A stretch of DNA of 64,000 nt, taken from positions 558,001-622,000 of the forward strand of contig NZ_CP157390.1 of assembly GCF_040050925.1 (NCBI RefSeq), read 5' to 3'. How positions within the stretch are numbered: the stretch's first letter is position 1; each line of letters starts with the position of its first letter. This document shows, in pieces, positions 26,098 to 35,472 of this stretch. Under the pieces are notes generated by a model. The model was not told the origin of the DNA. It ran no database searches and saw nothing but the letters and a program-made list of their open reading frames with translations. The position numbers were made by a program, and so were the translations under genes. The DNA is from Leifsonia sp. NPDC080035. GTDB lineage: Bacteria; Actinomycetota; Actinomycetes; Actinomycetales; Microbacteriaceae.

Positions 26098-26688
26098 TCA
26101 GCCGGCCTCGGCGAGCGCGGCCACGCCCACCACGATCCCGTCGATGAGCAGCCGGTAGCTGCGGTCCAGGTCCTCCGGGAGGCCGAACCCTCCCGTCAGC
26201 TCGAGGATGACGAAGCCGTGGACGGCGCTGCGCAGCATCCTGATCGCGTCGATCATCGAGTCCTCCGGCAGCCCGAATCCGCGCAGCGCCGCGGCGAGCA
26301 CCGCTATGGTGCGCGCCGCGGCCGACGCGAGGTCGGCGTCCGCATCGTCGGACAGGTCCGGCGCCACCTGCGTCGACGCGTACCGCCCGGGATGCCGCCC
26401 GGCGTAGTCGCGCATCGCGTCCGCCGCTGAGTGCAGCGCGTCGGGGCCGGAGCGTCCGATCGTCGCCGCCGCCAGCACCCGGGTCAGCTCCTCGACGGAT
26501 GCGGTCGCGACGAGACGGCGCAGGTCGTCGAGCGAGGCGACGTGCTTGTAGAGGCTGGGCACCGCGACGCCCGCGCGGGCGGCGACGGCGGCGAGGGTCA
26601 GCCGGTCGAACCCGCCCGCGCCCCCCTCGTCCACCAGGTCGAGGGCGACGGAGGTGACGGCGGCGCGGGTGAGACCGACCCTAGGCAC
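26098..26688 (-). CDS. TetR-family transcriptional regulator
   Basis: A 196-residue regulator. The helix-turn-helix is LTLAAVAARAGVAVPSLYKHV (about residues 28-48), and a TetR_C-like ligand domain follows (DSMIDAIRMLRSAVHGFVIL). GTG at 26688 lies inside the last codons of the upstream hydrolase gene, so the two are coupled. It may control the hydrolase through the palindrome at 27542-27562. Confidence 0.9.
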   Translation of the reverse strand: MPRVGLTRAAVTSVALDLVDEGGAGGFDRLTLAAVAARAGVAVPSLYKHVASLDDLRRLVATASVEELTRVLAAATIGRSGPDALHSAADAMRDYAGRHPGRYASTQVAPDLSDDADADLASAAARTIAVLAAALRGFGLPEDSMIDAIRMLRSAVHGFVILELTGGFGLPEDLDRSYRLLIDGIVVGVAALAEAG

Positions 26689-27541
26689 GCGCGCCCCAGC
26701 CGTCCTCGCGCCGGCGCCGGAGGAAGTCGAGCGTCGCCGGCAGCACCACGTCGGGGCGCTGGGCGTGCGGGTAGTGCGCAGCCTCCGGCACGCGGACGAC
26801 CTCGGCACCGAGCGACTCGATCCACGCCGCCTCGGCGGCAGGGTCCTTGTAGTCCGGGTCTAGCTCGCCGACGAAGGCGAGCATCGGGGCGGACACCTCC
26901 GGCAGGCGCGGCTCGACGACCGAGTGCGTCAGCTGCAGCGTGAGGCGCCGGAACGAGCGCAGCCGGCCGGGTTCGGACAGGCTCGCGCGGAGCGCAGCGA
27001 CGTGCTCGCCGAGCCACGGAGCCGTGCGTCCCTTGTTCAGCGTGGAACGGTAGTAGGCGGCCCAGGCCCGCGCTCCCCAGGGGCGGGCGAAGAGCACGCG
27101 GTACATCCCGTGGAGGGCGGCGACGGTCGCACGACCCATCGCGGGGTCGCGCAGCAGCGGGCCGTAGAGGGCGAGACCGGCGATGGCGTCGGGTCGTTCG
27201 GCGGCCGCCCAGGCCGCAGCGGCTGCACCCATCGAGTTGCCGAGCACCACGGCGGGACCGCCGAGCTCGTCGATCAGCGCGAGGAGGTCGCCGCCGGTGG
27301 CGATGTCGCCGAACTCGGTGAAGGTCGTGTCCGACTGGCCGTGCGCCCGCAGGTCGGTGACGGCCACGCGGTAGCCGGCGTCGAGGAGGGGGCGGACGAG
27401 CTCCCGGTAGCTGGAACGGAGATCGCCCATCCCGGGGACGGCGACGACGAGCGGACCGGAGCCCTCGACGGTGTAGCTGATGCGTCCCTCTGGGCGCTGC
27501 AGGTAGTGGACCTGCTCGGCGATGGAAGTGTTCATAGCCAT
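26681..27541 (-). CDS. Alpha/beta hydrolase
   Basis: A 286-residue hydrolase. The nucleophile elbow is GNSMGAAAA, the acid is in GELDPDYKD and the His in EAAHYPHAQRP. VVAVPGMGDLRSSY carries the oxyanion region. Substrate is unknown. ATG at 27541 is 7 nt after TAGTAT with no ribosome-binding site; a second ATG at 27535 is in frame. It overlaps the TetR gene by 8 bp and probably forms a two-gene operon with it. Confidence 0.9.
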   Translation of the reverse strand: MAMNTSIAEQVHYLQRPEGRISYTVEGSGPLVVAVPGMGDLRSSYRELVRPLLDAGYRVAVTDLRAHGQSDTTFTEFGDIATGGDLLALIDELGGPAVVLGNSMGAAAAAWAAAERPDAIAGLALYGPLLRDPAMGRATVAALHGMYRVLFARPWGARAWAAYYRSTLNKGRTAPWLGEHVAALRASLSEPGRLRSFRRLTLQLTHSVVEPRLPEVSAPMLAFVGELDPDYKDPAAEAAWIESLGAEVVRVPEAAHYPHAQRPDVVLPATLDFLRRRREDGWGARA

Positions 27542-27562
27542 AAAGCTAATACTATTAGCTTT
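27542..27562 (-). promoter_or_regulatory. 21-bp perfect palindrome over the hydrolase/TetR promoter
   Basis: AAAGCTAATA-C-TATTAGCTTT is a perfect inverted repeat. It contains the -10-like TAGTAT (27549-27554, minus strand) and abuts the ATG. It is AT-rich in a GC-rich genome and is a strong operator candidate for the downstream TetR protein. Confidence 0.7.
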
Positions 27563-27583
27563 TGAGCGCAAGAGGGACGTCGT

Positions 27584-27636
27584 GAGGGGCACGTTTGTCG
27601 CTTTCGGGCGCGAAAAGTGACAACGAGGTGCCCCTC
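27584..27636 (-). terminator. Inverted repeat after the Nudix gene
   Basis: Outer arms GAGGGGCAC (27584-27592) and GTGCCCCTC (27628-27636) are perfect; the inner part pairs imperfectly. It lies downstream of the Nudix stop codon (27703). Confidence 0.6.
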
Positions 27637-27702
27637 GGGGGACCGCGAGCGCGCGGGGCGGGTGGGTGGAGGGGGTGACGGGGCGGCGCGGGGGCGCCGC
27701 GC

Positions 27703-28281
27703 TCAGGAGACCCGGCCGACGGAGGCCATGGCGGCCTTGACGAGGGCGCCGCGGCCGCCCTCGAGCTCCTCGCAGACGGTCGGGGAGACCGCCTCCTCCG
27801 GCGTCATCCAAGTGATCTCGAGAGCATCCTGCCGGGGCTCGCACGTGCCGGTGACGGGGACGACGTAGGCCAGCGAGACGGCGTGCTGACGCTCGTCGGT
27901 GAACGGCGAAACCCCGGGCATCGGGAAGTACTCGGCGACCTGGAAGGGGACGGGGCTCGCCGGCAGGAGCGGGAACGCCATCGGGCCGAGGTCCTTCTCC
28001 AGGTGACGGAACAGGGCCTCCCGGAGCGTCTCGCCGTACATCACGCGCCCGGAGACCAGCGTGCGGGTGATCTCGCCGACGGCGTTCGCGCGCAGCAGGA
28101 CGCCGACCTCGGAGACCTGACCGAGGCCGTCCACCCGCACCGGGACCGCCTCCACATAGAGCAGGGGCAGGCGCCTGCGCACCTGCTCCAGCTCGATGTC
28201 GCTCAGCCAGGCCGGGCCCGGCTGGACGCCGTCGCCGGGCAGGTCGGGGGTGGGGTCCGGGTCCGGAGTGCGCACGCTCAT
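27703..28281 (-). CDS. Nudix-fold protein (DUF4916-like)
   Basis: A 192-residue protein. The Nudix-box region, GRVMYGETLREALFRHLEKD followed by LG, keeps the first Gly, the Glu and Arg but lacks part of the REUXEEXGU metal-binding set (His and Lys replace acidic residues). The family hydrolyses nucleoside diphosphate derivatives; activity here may be reduced or altered. The ATG at 28281 lies 6 nt after TAGGAT. Confidence 0.8.
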   Translation of the reverse strand: MSVRTPDPDPTPDLPGDGVQPGPAWLSDIELEQVRRRLPLLYVEAVPVRVDGLGQVSEVGVLLRANAVGEITRTLVSGRVMYGETLREALFRHLEKDLGPMAFPLLPASPVPFQVAEYFPMPGVSPFTDERQHAVSLAYVVPVTGTCEPRQDALEITWMTPEEAVSPTVCEELEGGRGALVKAAMASVGRVS

Positions 28282-28287
28282 GGGTCG

Positions 28288-28293
28288 ATCCTA
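28288..28293 (-). promoter_or_regulatory. -10-like TAGGAT, leaderless start of the Nudix gene
   Basis: TAGGAT on the minus strand is 6 nt before the ATG at 28281; no ribosome-binding site is present. Confidence 0.45.
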
Positions 28294-28378
28294 CGGAAGC
28301 ACCACCGCCCGCGACACGGGGGCCAGGTCGATCTGTGCATGAGGGCCACTCGCTCGGGGGCTGTGGAGGAGCATCCAC

Positions 28379-29047
28379 GTGAGCGCACAATGGAGGGTGC
28401 CGTTCCCCACCCCCGACCTCCATATCGACCGTGATGCCGTGCTCTGGTCCGCCGGTGAACGCGACCGGGCCGACCGGCCGCGGCTGGTGCTGCTGCACGG
28501 CTACGCGTCCGACGAGGCGGACCTGTTCGGGATCGCGGCGTACCTCCCGCTGGAGCCGGTGATCGCGTCCCTCCGCGCGCCCATCCCGGAAGGCCCGGGC
28601 TTCGCCTGGTTCTCCCGGTTCATCAACGTGCCGGGCGATCCGCTCGCCGGCAACGCCGACGCCGCCGCCCGCGCCGTCCTCGACTGGCTGGACGACCAGC
28701 CGCCTGCGCCGACGGGACTGCTCGGCTTCTCGCAGGGCGGCGCGCTCGCGCTGCAGCTGCTGCGCCTCGCGCCCGAACGCTTCGCGTACGCGGTGAACCT
28801 CTCCGGCTTCGTCGTTCAGGGCCGTCACGAAGGGGACGCGACCCTCGCCGAGCGCCGCGTCCCGGTGTTCTGGGGCCGCGGCACCGGCGACGACACGATC
28901 CCGGCCGTCTCCGTCGACCGCACGTCGCAGTGGCTCCCGGAGCACAGCGCGCTCGACGCCCGCATCTACGAGGGCCTCGGCCACGGGATCTCGCCGCTGG
29001 AGCTCGGCGACATCTCCTCGTTCATCCGCACGCACCTCCCCCGCTGA
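28379..29047 (+). CDS. Phospholipase/carboxylesterase family hydrolase
   Basis: A 222-residue alpha/beta hydrolase of the carboxylesterase/dienelactone hydrolase type. VLLHGYASDEADLF supplies the oxyanion region, GFSQGGALALQLL the nucleophile Ser, DDT the acid and GLGHGIS the His. The substrate is a short ester of unknown identity. GTG at 28379 follows GGAGGAG at 7 nt. Monocistronic. Confidence 0.9.
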   Translation: MSAQWRVPFPTPDLHIDRDAVLWSAGERDRADRPRLVLLHGYASDEADLFGIAAYLPLEPVIASLRAPIPEGPGFAWFSRFINVPGDPLAGNADAAARAVLDWLDDQPPAPTGLLGFSQGGALALQLLRLAPERFAYAVNLSGFVVQGRHEGDATLAERRVPVFWGRGTGDDTIPAVSVDRTSQWLPEHSALDARIYEGLGHGISPLELGDISSFIRTHLPR

Positions 29048-29093
29048 CCGCCGCCGTCGGGGTTCACCCTCGCCGTCCGCGCCCTTCCACCGG

Positions 29094-29130
29094 CGATTCG
29101 TCACGAATGCGCGCCGTTCGTGACGAATCG
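29094..29130 (+). terminator. Perfect inverted repeat after the esterase gene
   Basis: CGATTCGTCACGAA (29094-29107) and TTCGTGACGAATCG (29117-29130) form a perfect 14-bp stem with a 9-nt loop. A third partial copy ATTCGTGACAAA follows at about 29136. There is no T-tract. Confidence 0.7.
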
Positions 29131-29218
29131 CGCCCATTCGTGACAAAACGATCCGAGCACAACGTCGACGACGGCTCCCGCCCATCGCGCTGTCGGTGGG
29201 CGGGTGGAGGATAGAGGG

Positions 29219-32200
29219 ATGAGCGACGTGCTCGACCGGTTCTCCCCCGCGACCCGCGACTGGTTCCGCGGGGCGTTCGCCGCGCCGACACCCGCGCAGG
29301 AGGGAGCGTGGGATGCGATCTCGCGCGGCCGGCACGCACTCGTCATCGCGCCGACCGGCTCCGGCAAGACGCTCGCCTCCTTCCTCTGGGCGATCGACCG
29401 GCTGTCCTCCGAGGAGCGCACGAAGCCCGGCACCCGCGTCCTCTACATCTCGCCGCTCAAGGCGCTCGGCGTCGACGTCGAACGGAACCTCCGCGCACCG
29501 CTCGTCGGCGTCACGCAGACGGCCAAGCGCCTCGGCGCCGAGCCGCCGCACGTGAGCGTCGGCGTCCGCTCCGGCGACACGCCGTCCTCCGACCGCAGGG
29601 CGCTCGTGGCGAACCCGCCCGACATCCTCATCACGACCCCCGAGTCGCTGTTCCTGATGCTCACCTCGCAGGCGCGCGAGACGCTCGCCACCGTCGAGAC
29701 CGTCATCGTCGACGAGGTGCACGCCGTCGCCTCGACCAAGCGCGGAGCCCACCTCGCCCTCTCCCTCGAACGCCTGGATGCGCTGCTCGAGAAGCCCGCA
29801 CAGCGCATCGGGCTGTCCGCGACCGTCCGCCCGCCGGAGGAGGTGGCGCGCTTCCTCGGCGGCCGCTCCCCGGTGGAGGTCGTCGCCCCGCCCGCCGGCA
29901 AGCGGTTCGACCTGCGCGTGGTCGTGCCGGTGGAGGACATGAGCGAGCTCGGCACCTCCACGTTCGCGAGCGACAACGACGACGGCTCGGCGCCGCAGGC
30001 CGGATCGATCTGGCCGCACGTCGAGGAGGCGATCGTGGACCGGGTGCTCGAGCACCGGTCGTCCATCGTGTTCGCGAACTCCCGGCGGCTGGCCGAGCGG
30101 CTGACGGCCCGGCTCAACGAGATCTACGAGGAACGTGTCCTCGGCGGCGAGGCGGAGGCCCCCGGCCGACCGGATGCGGCGGCGGGCAGGCGCGCGCCGG
30201 CCGAGCTGATGGGCGGCTCCGGGCAGACCCAAGGATCGCAGGCCGTCGCCGACGATGCGGAGTCCCTGGTGCTCGCGCGCGCCCACCACGGCTCCGTGAG
30301 CAAGGAGCAGCGCGCCCTCATCGAGGACGATCTGAAGACGGGCCGGCTGCGCTGCGTCGTCGCCACCTCCAGCCTCGAGCTCGGCATCGACATGGGCGCT
30401 GTGGATCTGGTGGTGCAGGTGGAGGCCCCGCCCTCGGTCGCGAGCGGGCTGCAGCGCGTCGGCCGGGCCGGCCACCAGGTGGGCGAGGTGTCGCGCGGCG
30501 TGGTCTTCCCCAAGCACCGCGCCGACCTCATCCACTCGGCGGTCGCGACCGAGCGGATGGTCGGCGGGCTCATCGAGACGCTGCGGGTGCCGGCGAACCC
30601 GCTGGACATCCTCGCCCAGCAGACGGTGGCGGCCACGGCCCTCGAACCGATCGACGCGGACGAGTGGTTCGACACCGTCCGCCGCAGCGCCCCGTTCGCC
30701 ACGCTGCCGCGGAGCGCCTACGACGCGACGCTCGACCTGCTCGCCGGCCGTTACCCGTCCGACGAGTTCGCCGAGCTGCGGCCGCGCATCGTCTGGGACA
30801 GGGACGCGGGCACCCTCACCGGACGGCCCGGGGCGCAGCGGCTCGCCGTCACCAGTGGCGGCACGATCCCGGACCGTGGGCTGTTCGGCGTCTACATGGT
30901 CGGCGAGAAGGCGAGCCGCGTCGGCGAGCTCGACGAGGAGATGGTCTACGAGTCCCGGGTCGGCGACGTCTTCGCGCTGGGCTCGACGAGCTGGCGCATC
31001 CAGGAGATCACCCACGACCGGGTGCTCGTCACGCCCGCGTTCGGCGAGCCGGGGCGCCTGCCGTTCTGGAAGGGCGACGGCATCGGCCGGCCAGCCGAGC
31101 TCGGCGCGGCGGTGGGCGCGTTCGTGCGGGAGCTGAGCACGGCGTCCCCGGCGGACGCCGAGCTGCGTTGTGTCGAAGCGGGCCTGGACGGCAACGCGAC
31201 CACCAACCTGCTCGCCTTCCTGACCGAGCAGAAGGAGGCGACCGGACACGTCCCGACGGACCGCACGCTGGTGGTCGAACGCTTCCGCGACGAGCTGGGC
31301 GACTGGCGCGTCGTGCTGCATTCCCCGTACGGCATGCAGGTGCACTCCCCGTGGGCCCTGGCGGTGCAGGCGCGGGTGCGCGAGCGTTACGGGATCGACG
31401 CTGGGGCGATGGCCGCCGACGACGGCATCATCGTGCGCATTCCCGACACGGAATCCACTCCCCCGGGCGGCGAGCTGTTCGTGTTCGAGCCGGCCGAGCT
31501 CGACGAGCTGGTGACGCTGGAGGTCGGCGGATCGGCGCTGTTCGCCTCCCGGTTCCGGGAGTGCGCGGCTCGCGCGCTGCTGCTCCCCAAGTACAACCCC
31601 GGCAAGCGATCGCCGCTCTGGCAGCAGCGCCAGAAGGCATCGCAGCTGCTGGACGTCGCGCGCAAGTACCCGAGCTTCCCGATCATCCTGGAGACGGTGC
31701 GCGAGTGCCTGCAGGACGTCTACGACCTGCCGGCGCTGGACGCCGTGACCCAGGAGATCGCGCAGCGCCGCATCCGGCTTGTCGAGACCAGCACGGAGTC
31801 GGCGTCGCCGTTCGCGCGGTCGCTGCTGTTCGGCTACGTCGCCGCGTTCATGTACGAGGGCGACAGCCCGCTCGCCGAGCGCCGGGCCGCCGCCCTGTCG
31901 CTGGACGCCGGTCTGCTGGCCGAGCTGCTCGGTCGTGCGGAGCTGAGGGAGCTGCTCGACCCGGCGGTCATCGAGCGGGTGGAGCGGCAGCTGCAGCGCC
32001 TCGATCCCGAGCGCCGGGTGCGCGGGCTCGAGGGCGTCGCCGACCTGCTCCGGCTGCTCGGGCCGCTGAGCGCGGAGGAGGTCGCGGCCCGGCTGCAGGG
32101 CGACGCCGAGGCAGCCGACGCGCGGCCCACCGAAGATTCCGCGGCGGATGCCGAGCTCGAGGCCGACGCGGCGGCCGCCCCGCCCGCCGCCACCGTCGCC

Positions 32201-33931
32201 ACCGCGGAGGAGCACCTCGCCTCTCTGGTCGGCGCCAAGCGCGCCCTGCGCGTGACGATCGCCGGTCACGAGCGCTACGCCGCCATCGAGGACGCCTCCC
32301 GGCTCCGGGACGCGCTCGGCGTGCCGCTGCCGATCGGCGTCCCCGTCGCGTTCATCGAGCCCGTCGACGACCCGCTCGGCGACCTCGTCAGCCGCTACGC
32401 CCGCACCCACGGCCCCTTCGAGACCGGCGACATCGCCGCCCGCTACGGGCTCGGACCGGCGATCATCCACGACGCGCTTCGCCGCCTCGGCCACGACGGC
32501 CGGGTCGTGGAGGGCGAGTTCCGTCCGCACGCGCACGGCAGCGAGTGGAGCGACGCCGAGGTGCTGCGCAGGCTCCGCCGGATGTCGCTCGCGGCGCTCC
32601 GGCACGAGGTGGAGCCGGTGGACACGCCGACGCTGGCGCGCTTCCTCCCGGACTGGCAGCACGTCGGGTCGACCCTGCGCGGAGTGGATGCGGTCGCCTC
32701 CGTCATCGAGCAGCTCGCCGGGGCGCGCATCCCGGCGTCCGCGTGGGAGTCGCTGGTGTTGCCGAGCCGGGTCTCCGACTACAGCCCGGCGATGCTCGAC
32801 GAGCTGACCGCCACCGGCGAGGTGATCTGGGCCGGCGACGGCACCCTGCCGGGCAACGACGGCTGGATCAGCCTCCACCTCGCCGACGCGGCGCCGCTCA
32901 CCCTCGCCCCGCCCGCCGACGACGAGCCGGACGAGCTGCAGCGCGGCGTGCTCGCCGCGCTGTCCAGGGGCGGCGGATACTTCTTCCGGCAGCTCTCGGA
33001 CACGCTCGGCGCCGAGGTGGGCCAGACCATCGACGACGACGTGCTGGTGACCGCGCTGTGGGACCTGGTCTGGGCCGGCCTCGTCACCAACGACACGCTC
33101 GCGCCGCTGCGCACGCTGACCGGCAGCGGCTCCGCCGCCCACAAGCGGCCCCGCCAGCCGACGCGTTCCCGGATGTACCGCGGCCGGGTCGCGACGCGCT
33201 CCGCGATGGTGACCAGGATGGGGCCGCCGACGGTCGCGGGACGCTGGTCGCTGCTTCCCGAGCGCGACCTGGACTCGACCGTGCGCGCGCACGGGCAGGC
33301 AGAGACGCTGCTCGACCGGTACGGTGTCGTCACACGCGGCTCCGTGATGAACGAGGGCACGCCGGGCGGGTTCGCACTCGCCTACAAGGTGCTGAGCGGT
33401 TTCGAGGAGACCGGGCGCGCGCGCCGCGGCTACTTCGTGGAGACGCTGGGAGGCGCGCAGTTCGCGAGCGGGCCGACCGTCGACCGGCTGCGCGGCTTCG
33501 CCCGCGACCACACCCAGCCGCGGCCCTACGAGGCCGTGGCGCTCGCGGCGACCGACCCGGCGAACGCGTACGGCGCCGCGCTCCCCTGGCCCGCTGTGCC
33601 GCAGGCCGAGGGAGGGACGGAGGGCGGCACCGGGCACCGGCCGGGTCGGAAGGCCGGGGCGCTCGTCGTGCTCGTCGACGGCGACCTCGTCCTGTACGTC
33701 GAGCGCGGCGGCAAGAGCCTGCTCTGCTTCGCCGATCAGCAGGACGCCGAGGCGCGCCCGGCGCTCGATGCCGCATCCCGTGCCCTCGCCGGGCTGGTGA
33801 CCGCGCGCCGCGTGGACAAGCTGGCCGTGGAGACCGTGAACGGCGCGTTCGTGCTCGGCACGCCGCTCGGCGACGCGCTCGGTCAGGCCGGCTTCCTCCC
33901 GACACCGCGCGGGCTGCGGCTGCGAGGATGA
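29219..33931 (+). CDS. lhr: Lhr-type ATP-dependent helicase
   Basis: A 1570-residue superfamily 2 helicase. Motifs: APTGSGKTLASFLW (about 43), DEVHAV (about 165), SATVRPPEEV, ATSSLELGIDMG and QRVGRAGHQVGEV. The winged-helix region and a long C-terminal domain follow, as in mycobacterial Lhr (about 1510 residues). Lhr is a 3'-to-5' translocase that unwinds RNA:DNA hybrids and acts in DNA repair. The ATG at 29219 has GGAGG 9 nt upstream. Its stop is 29 bp before nei2. Confidence 0.95.
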   Translation: MSDVLDRFSPATRDWFRGAFAAPTPAQEGAWDAISRGRHALVIAPTGSGKTLASFLWAIDRLSSEERTKPGTRVLYISPLKALGVDVERNLRAPLVGVTQTAKRLGAEPPHVSVGVRSGDTPSSDRRALVANPPDILITTPESLFLMLTSQARETLATVETVIVDEVHAVASTKRGAHLALSLERLDALLEKPAQRIGLSATVRPPEEVARFLGGRSPVEVVAPPAGKRFDLRVVVPVEDMSELGTSTFASDNDDGSAPQAGSIWPHVEEAIVDRVLEHRSSIVFANSRRLAERLTARLNEIYEERVLGGEAEAPGRPDAAAGRRAPAELMGGSGQTQGSQAVADDAESLVLARAHHGSVSKEQRALIEDDLKTGRLRCVVATSSLELGIDMGAVDLVVQVEAPPSVASGLQRVGRAGHQVGEVSRGVVFPKHRADLIHSAVATERMVGGLIETLRVPANPLDILAQQTVAATALEPIDADEWFDTVRRSAPFATLPRSAYDATLDLLAGRYPSDEFAELRPRIVWDRDAGTLTGRPGAQRLAVTSGGTIPDRGLFGVYMVGEKASRVGELDEEMVYESRVGDVFALGSTSWRIQEITHDRVLVTPAFGEPGRLPFWKGDGIGRPAELGAAVGAFVRELSTASPADAELRCVEAGLDGNATTNLLAFLTEQKEATGHVPTDRTLVVERFRDELGDWRVVLHSPYGMQVHSPWALAVQARVRERYGIDAGAMAADDGIIVRIPDTESTPPGGELFVFEPAELDELVTLEVGGSALFASRFRECAARALLLPKYNPGKRSPLWQQRQKASQLLDVARKYPSFPIILETVRECLQDVYDLPALDAVTQEIAQRRIRLVETSTESASPFARSLLFGYVAAFMYEGDSPLAERRAAALSLDAGLLAELLGRAELRELLDPAVIERVERQLQRLDPERRVRGLEGVADLLRLLGPLSAEEVAARLQGDAEAADARPTEDSAADAELEADAAAAPPAATVATAEEHLASLVGAKRALRVTIAGHERYAAIEDASRLRDALGVPLPIGVPVAFIEPVDDPLGDLVSRYARTHGPFETGDIAARYGLGPAIIHDALRRLGHDGRVVEGEFRPHAHGSEWSDAEVLRRLRRMSLAALRHEVEPVDTPTLARFLPDWQHVGSTLRGVDAVASVIEQLAGARIPASAWESLVLPSRVSDYSPAMLDELTATGEVIWAGDGTLPGNDGWISLHLADAAPLTLAPPADDEPDELQRGVLAALSRGGGYFFRQLSDTLGAEVGQTIDDDVLVTALWDLVWAGLVTNDTLAPLRTLTGSGSAAHKRPRQPTRSRMYRGRVATRSAMVTRMGPPTVAGRWSLLPERDLDSTVRAHGQAETLLDRYGVVTRGSVMNEGTPGGFALAYKVLSGFEETGRARRGYFVETLGGAQFASGPTVDRLRGFARDHTQPRPYEAVALAATDPANAYGAALPWPAVPQAEGGTEGGTGHRPGRKAGALVVLVDGDLVLYVERGGKSLLCFADQQDAEARPALDAASRALAGLVTARRVDKLAVETVNGAFVLGTPLGDALGQAGFLPTPRGLRLRG

Positions 33932-33960
33932 CGGGGTGACACGGAGCGACGGAGCGGCCG

Positions 33961-34737
33961 GTGCCTGAGGGCGACACCGTCTACCAGGTTGCGAAGCGCC
34001 TGCGCGCGGCCCTCGCCGGACGCACGCTGACGGCCACCGACTTCCGGGTGCCCGCGTACGCGACGGTCGACCTCTCCGGCCGGCGCGTGGAGGAGGTGCT
34101 GAGCCGCGGGAAGCACCTGCTGATGCGGGTCGGCGACGTCACCATCCACAGCCACCTCAAGATGGAGGGCTCGTGGGAGGTGTACCCGCGCGGCGGCCGC
34201 TGGCGGCATCCCGGCCACCAGGCTCGCGCCGTGCTGAAGACCGAGGACAACGACGTCGTCGGCTTCCTGCTCGGCGTGCTGGAGGTGCTGCCGCGCGACC
34301 GCGAGCAGGAGGCGGTCGGGCATCTCGGCCCCGACCTGCTCGGACCGGACTGGGACGCCGCGGAGGCGGTCGCCCGGCTGTCCGCGCATCCGGAGGCGCC
34401 GGTCGCGGTCGCGTTGCTCGACCAGCGCAACCTCGCCGGAGTTGGGAACGTGTTCGCCAACGAGATCTGCTTCGTCCGCGGGATGCTGCCCACCCGCCCG
34501 GTGGGAGAGGCCGACGTCCCTGCGACCGTCGACCTCGCCCACCGGATGCTGGTGGCGAACCGTGACAGGACCGTCCGGGTCACCACCGGCGACACCCGCC
34601 GCGGCCGCAACACCTGGGTGTACGGCCGCGAGGGTCAGCCTTGCCGGCGCTGCGGAACGCTCATCCAACGGTCGAGCCTCGGCAGGACCGAGCTGGAGGA
34701 GCGGGTCAGCTACTTCTGCCCGGTCTGCCAAAGCTGA
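33961..34737 (+). CDS. nei2: Endonuclease VIII-like DNA glycosylase (Fpg/Nei family)
   Basis: A 258-residue Fpg/Nei glycosylase. The N-terminal PEGDTVYQV gives catalytic Pro2 and Glu3, and SRGKHLLMRV the conserved Lys. The H2TH motif is in NLAGVGNVFANEICF, and a four-cysteine zinc finger closes the protein (CRRCGTL and CPVCQS). It removes oxidised pyrimidines. Starting GTG retains the required Pro-Glu after the first Met. It follows lhr closely, as in mycobacteria, and probably works with it. Confidence 0.95.
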   Translation: MPEGDTVYQVAKRLRAALAGRTLTATDFRVPAYATVDLSGRRVEEVLSRGKHLLMRVGDVTIHSHLKMEGSWEVYPRGGRWRHPGHQARAVLKTEDNDVVGFLLGVLEVLPRDREQEAVGHLGPDLLGPDWDAAEAVARLSAHPEAPVAVALLDQRNLAGVGNVFANEICFVRGMLPTRPVGEADVPATVDLAHRMLVANRDRTVRVTTGDTRRGRNTWVYGREGQPCRRCGTLIQRSSLGRTELEERVSYFCPVCQS

Positions 34738-34795
34738 GCGCGCCGGGTCGGACGCGCCGGGTCGGACCGGCCCCGACGCGGTTGCGGCGAGCGGC

Positions 34796-35377
34796 TCAGG
34801 CGGCCGCGTCCTCCTCCTGCTCGCCCTGACGCACGGTGGCGAGGGCGGCGGACCACGACTCGAGCTGGTCGAAGAGCGGGGTGAGGCCGGCGACCTTGTC
34901 CGCGCCCGGCTTCAGCTGCCAGTTCTCGAAGTCGTGCGCGAGGCTGAGACCGACGAAGGCGCTCACGGTCGCGACCTGCAGCTGCGAGAGCACGAGGCGC
35001 AGGTGCTCGACGGCGCGGGCGCCGCCGAAGACGCCGTAGCTTACGAAGCCGGCCGCCTTGTTGTACCACTCGGCCCCGACGAAATCGATCGCGTTCTTGA
35101 GCGCGCCCGAGGTGCTGTGGTTGTACTCCGGGGTGACGAACAGATACCCGTCGAACTCGGCGATCTTCGCCGCCCACGCCTTGGTGTGGTCGTTCGCGTA
35201 CTGGCCGGCCGCGGCGGGCATCGGCTCGTCGAGGTGGGGCAGGTTCCAGTCGGCGAGGTCGACGAGCTCGTACTCGACGCCGTCCCGCTGCTGCGCGTGC
35301 TCGAGAACCCAGCGGGCGACGGACTCACCGTTGCGGCCCGGGCGCGTGCTGCCGATGATGATCGCGATCCTGGTCAT
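34796..35377 (-). CDS. NADPH-dependent FMN reductase
   Basis: A 193-residue flavodoxin-like reductase. IIIGSTRPGRNGESVARWV binds the FMN phosphate and VTPEYNHSTSGALKNAIDF is the flavin-site loop of the family. Such enzymes reduce quinones, azo dyes or chromate with NAD(P)H. ATG at 35377 is preceded by AGGAGG. It is divergent from the membrane-protein gene at 35473. Confidence 0.93.
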   Translation of the reverse strand: MTRIAIIIGSTRPGRNGESVARWVLEHAQQRDGVEYELVDLADWNLPHLDEPMPAAAGQYANDHTKAWAAKIAEFDGYLFVTPEYNHSTSGALKNAIDFVGAEWYNKAAGFVSYGVFGGARAVEHLRLVLSQLQVATVSAFVGLSLAHDFENWQLKPGADKVAGLTPLFDQLESWSAALATVRQGEQEEDAAA

Positions 35378-35391
35378 AGGGGAAACCTCCT

Positions 35392-35466
35392 GAATAGTTG
35401 ATGCGTCACCTTCCGCGAACCTCGGCCCGGCGCCGACTATTCCCGTCGCCGGGCATGCCCTAGGCT
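35392..35466. promoter_or_regulatory. Divergent promoter region with spaced inverted repeat and -10 box
   Basis: GAATAGT (35392-35398) and ACTATTC (35436-35442) are inverted copies 37 bp apart. TAGGCT (35461-35466) lies 6 nt before the ATG at 35473, a leaderless arrangement. Confidence 0.4.
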
Positions 35467-35472
35467 CGCCGC

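Noticed and set aside
26681..33637. Open frame of 2318 codons on the minus strand through the Lhr gene
   Set aside because: It runs in antisense through Lhr and only its last part (26681-27541) is a real gene, the hydrolase. The rest mirrors Lhr codons.
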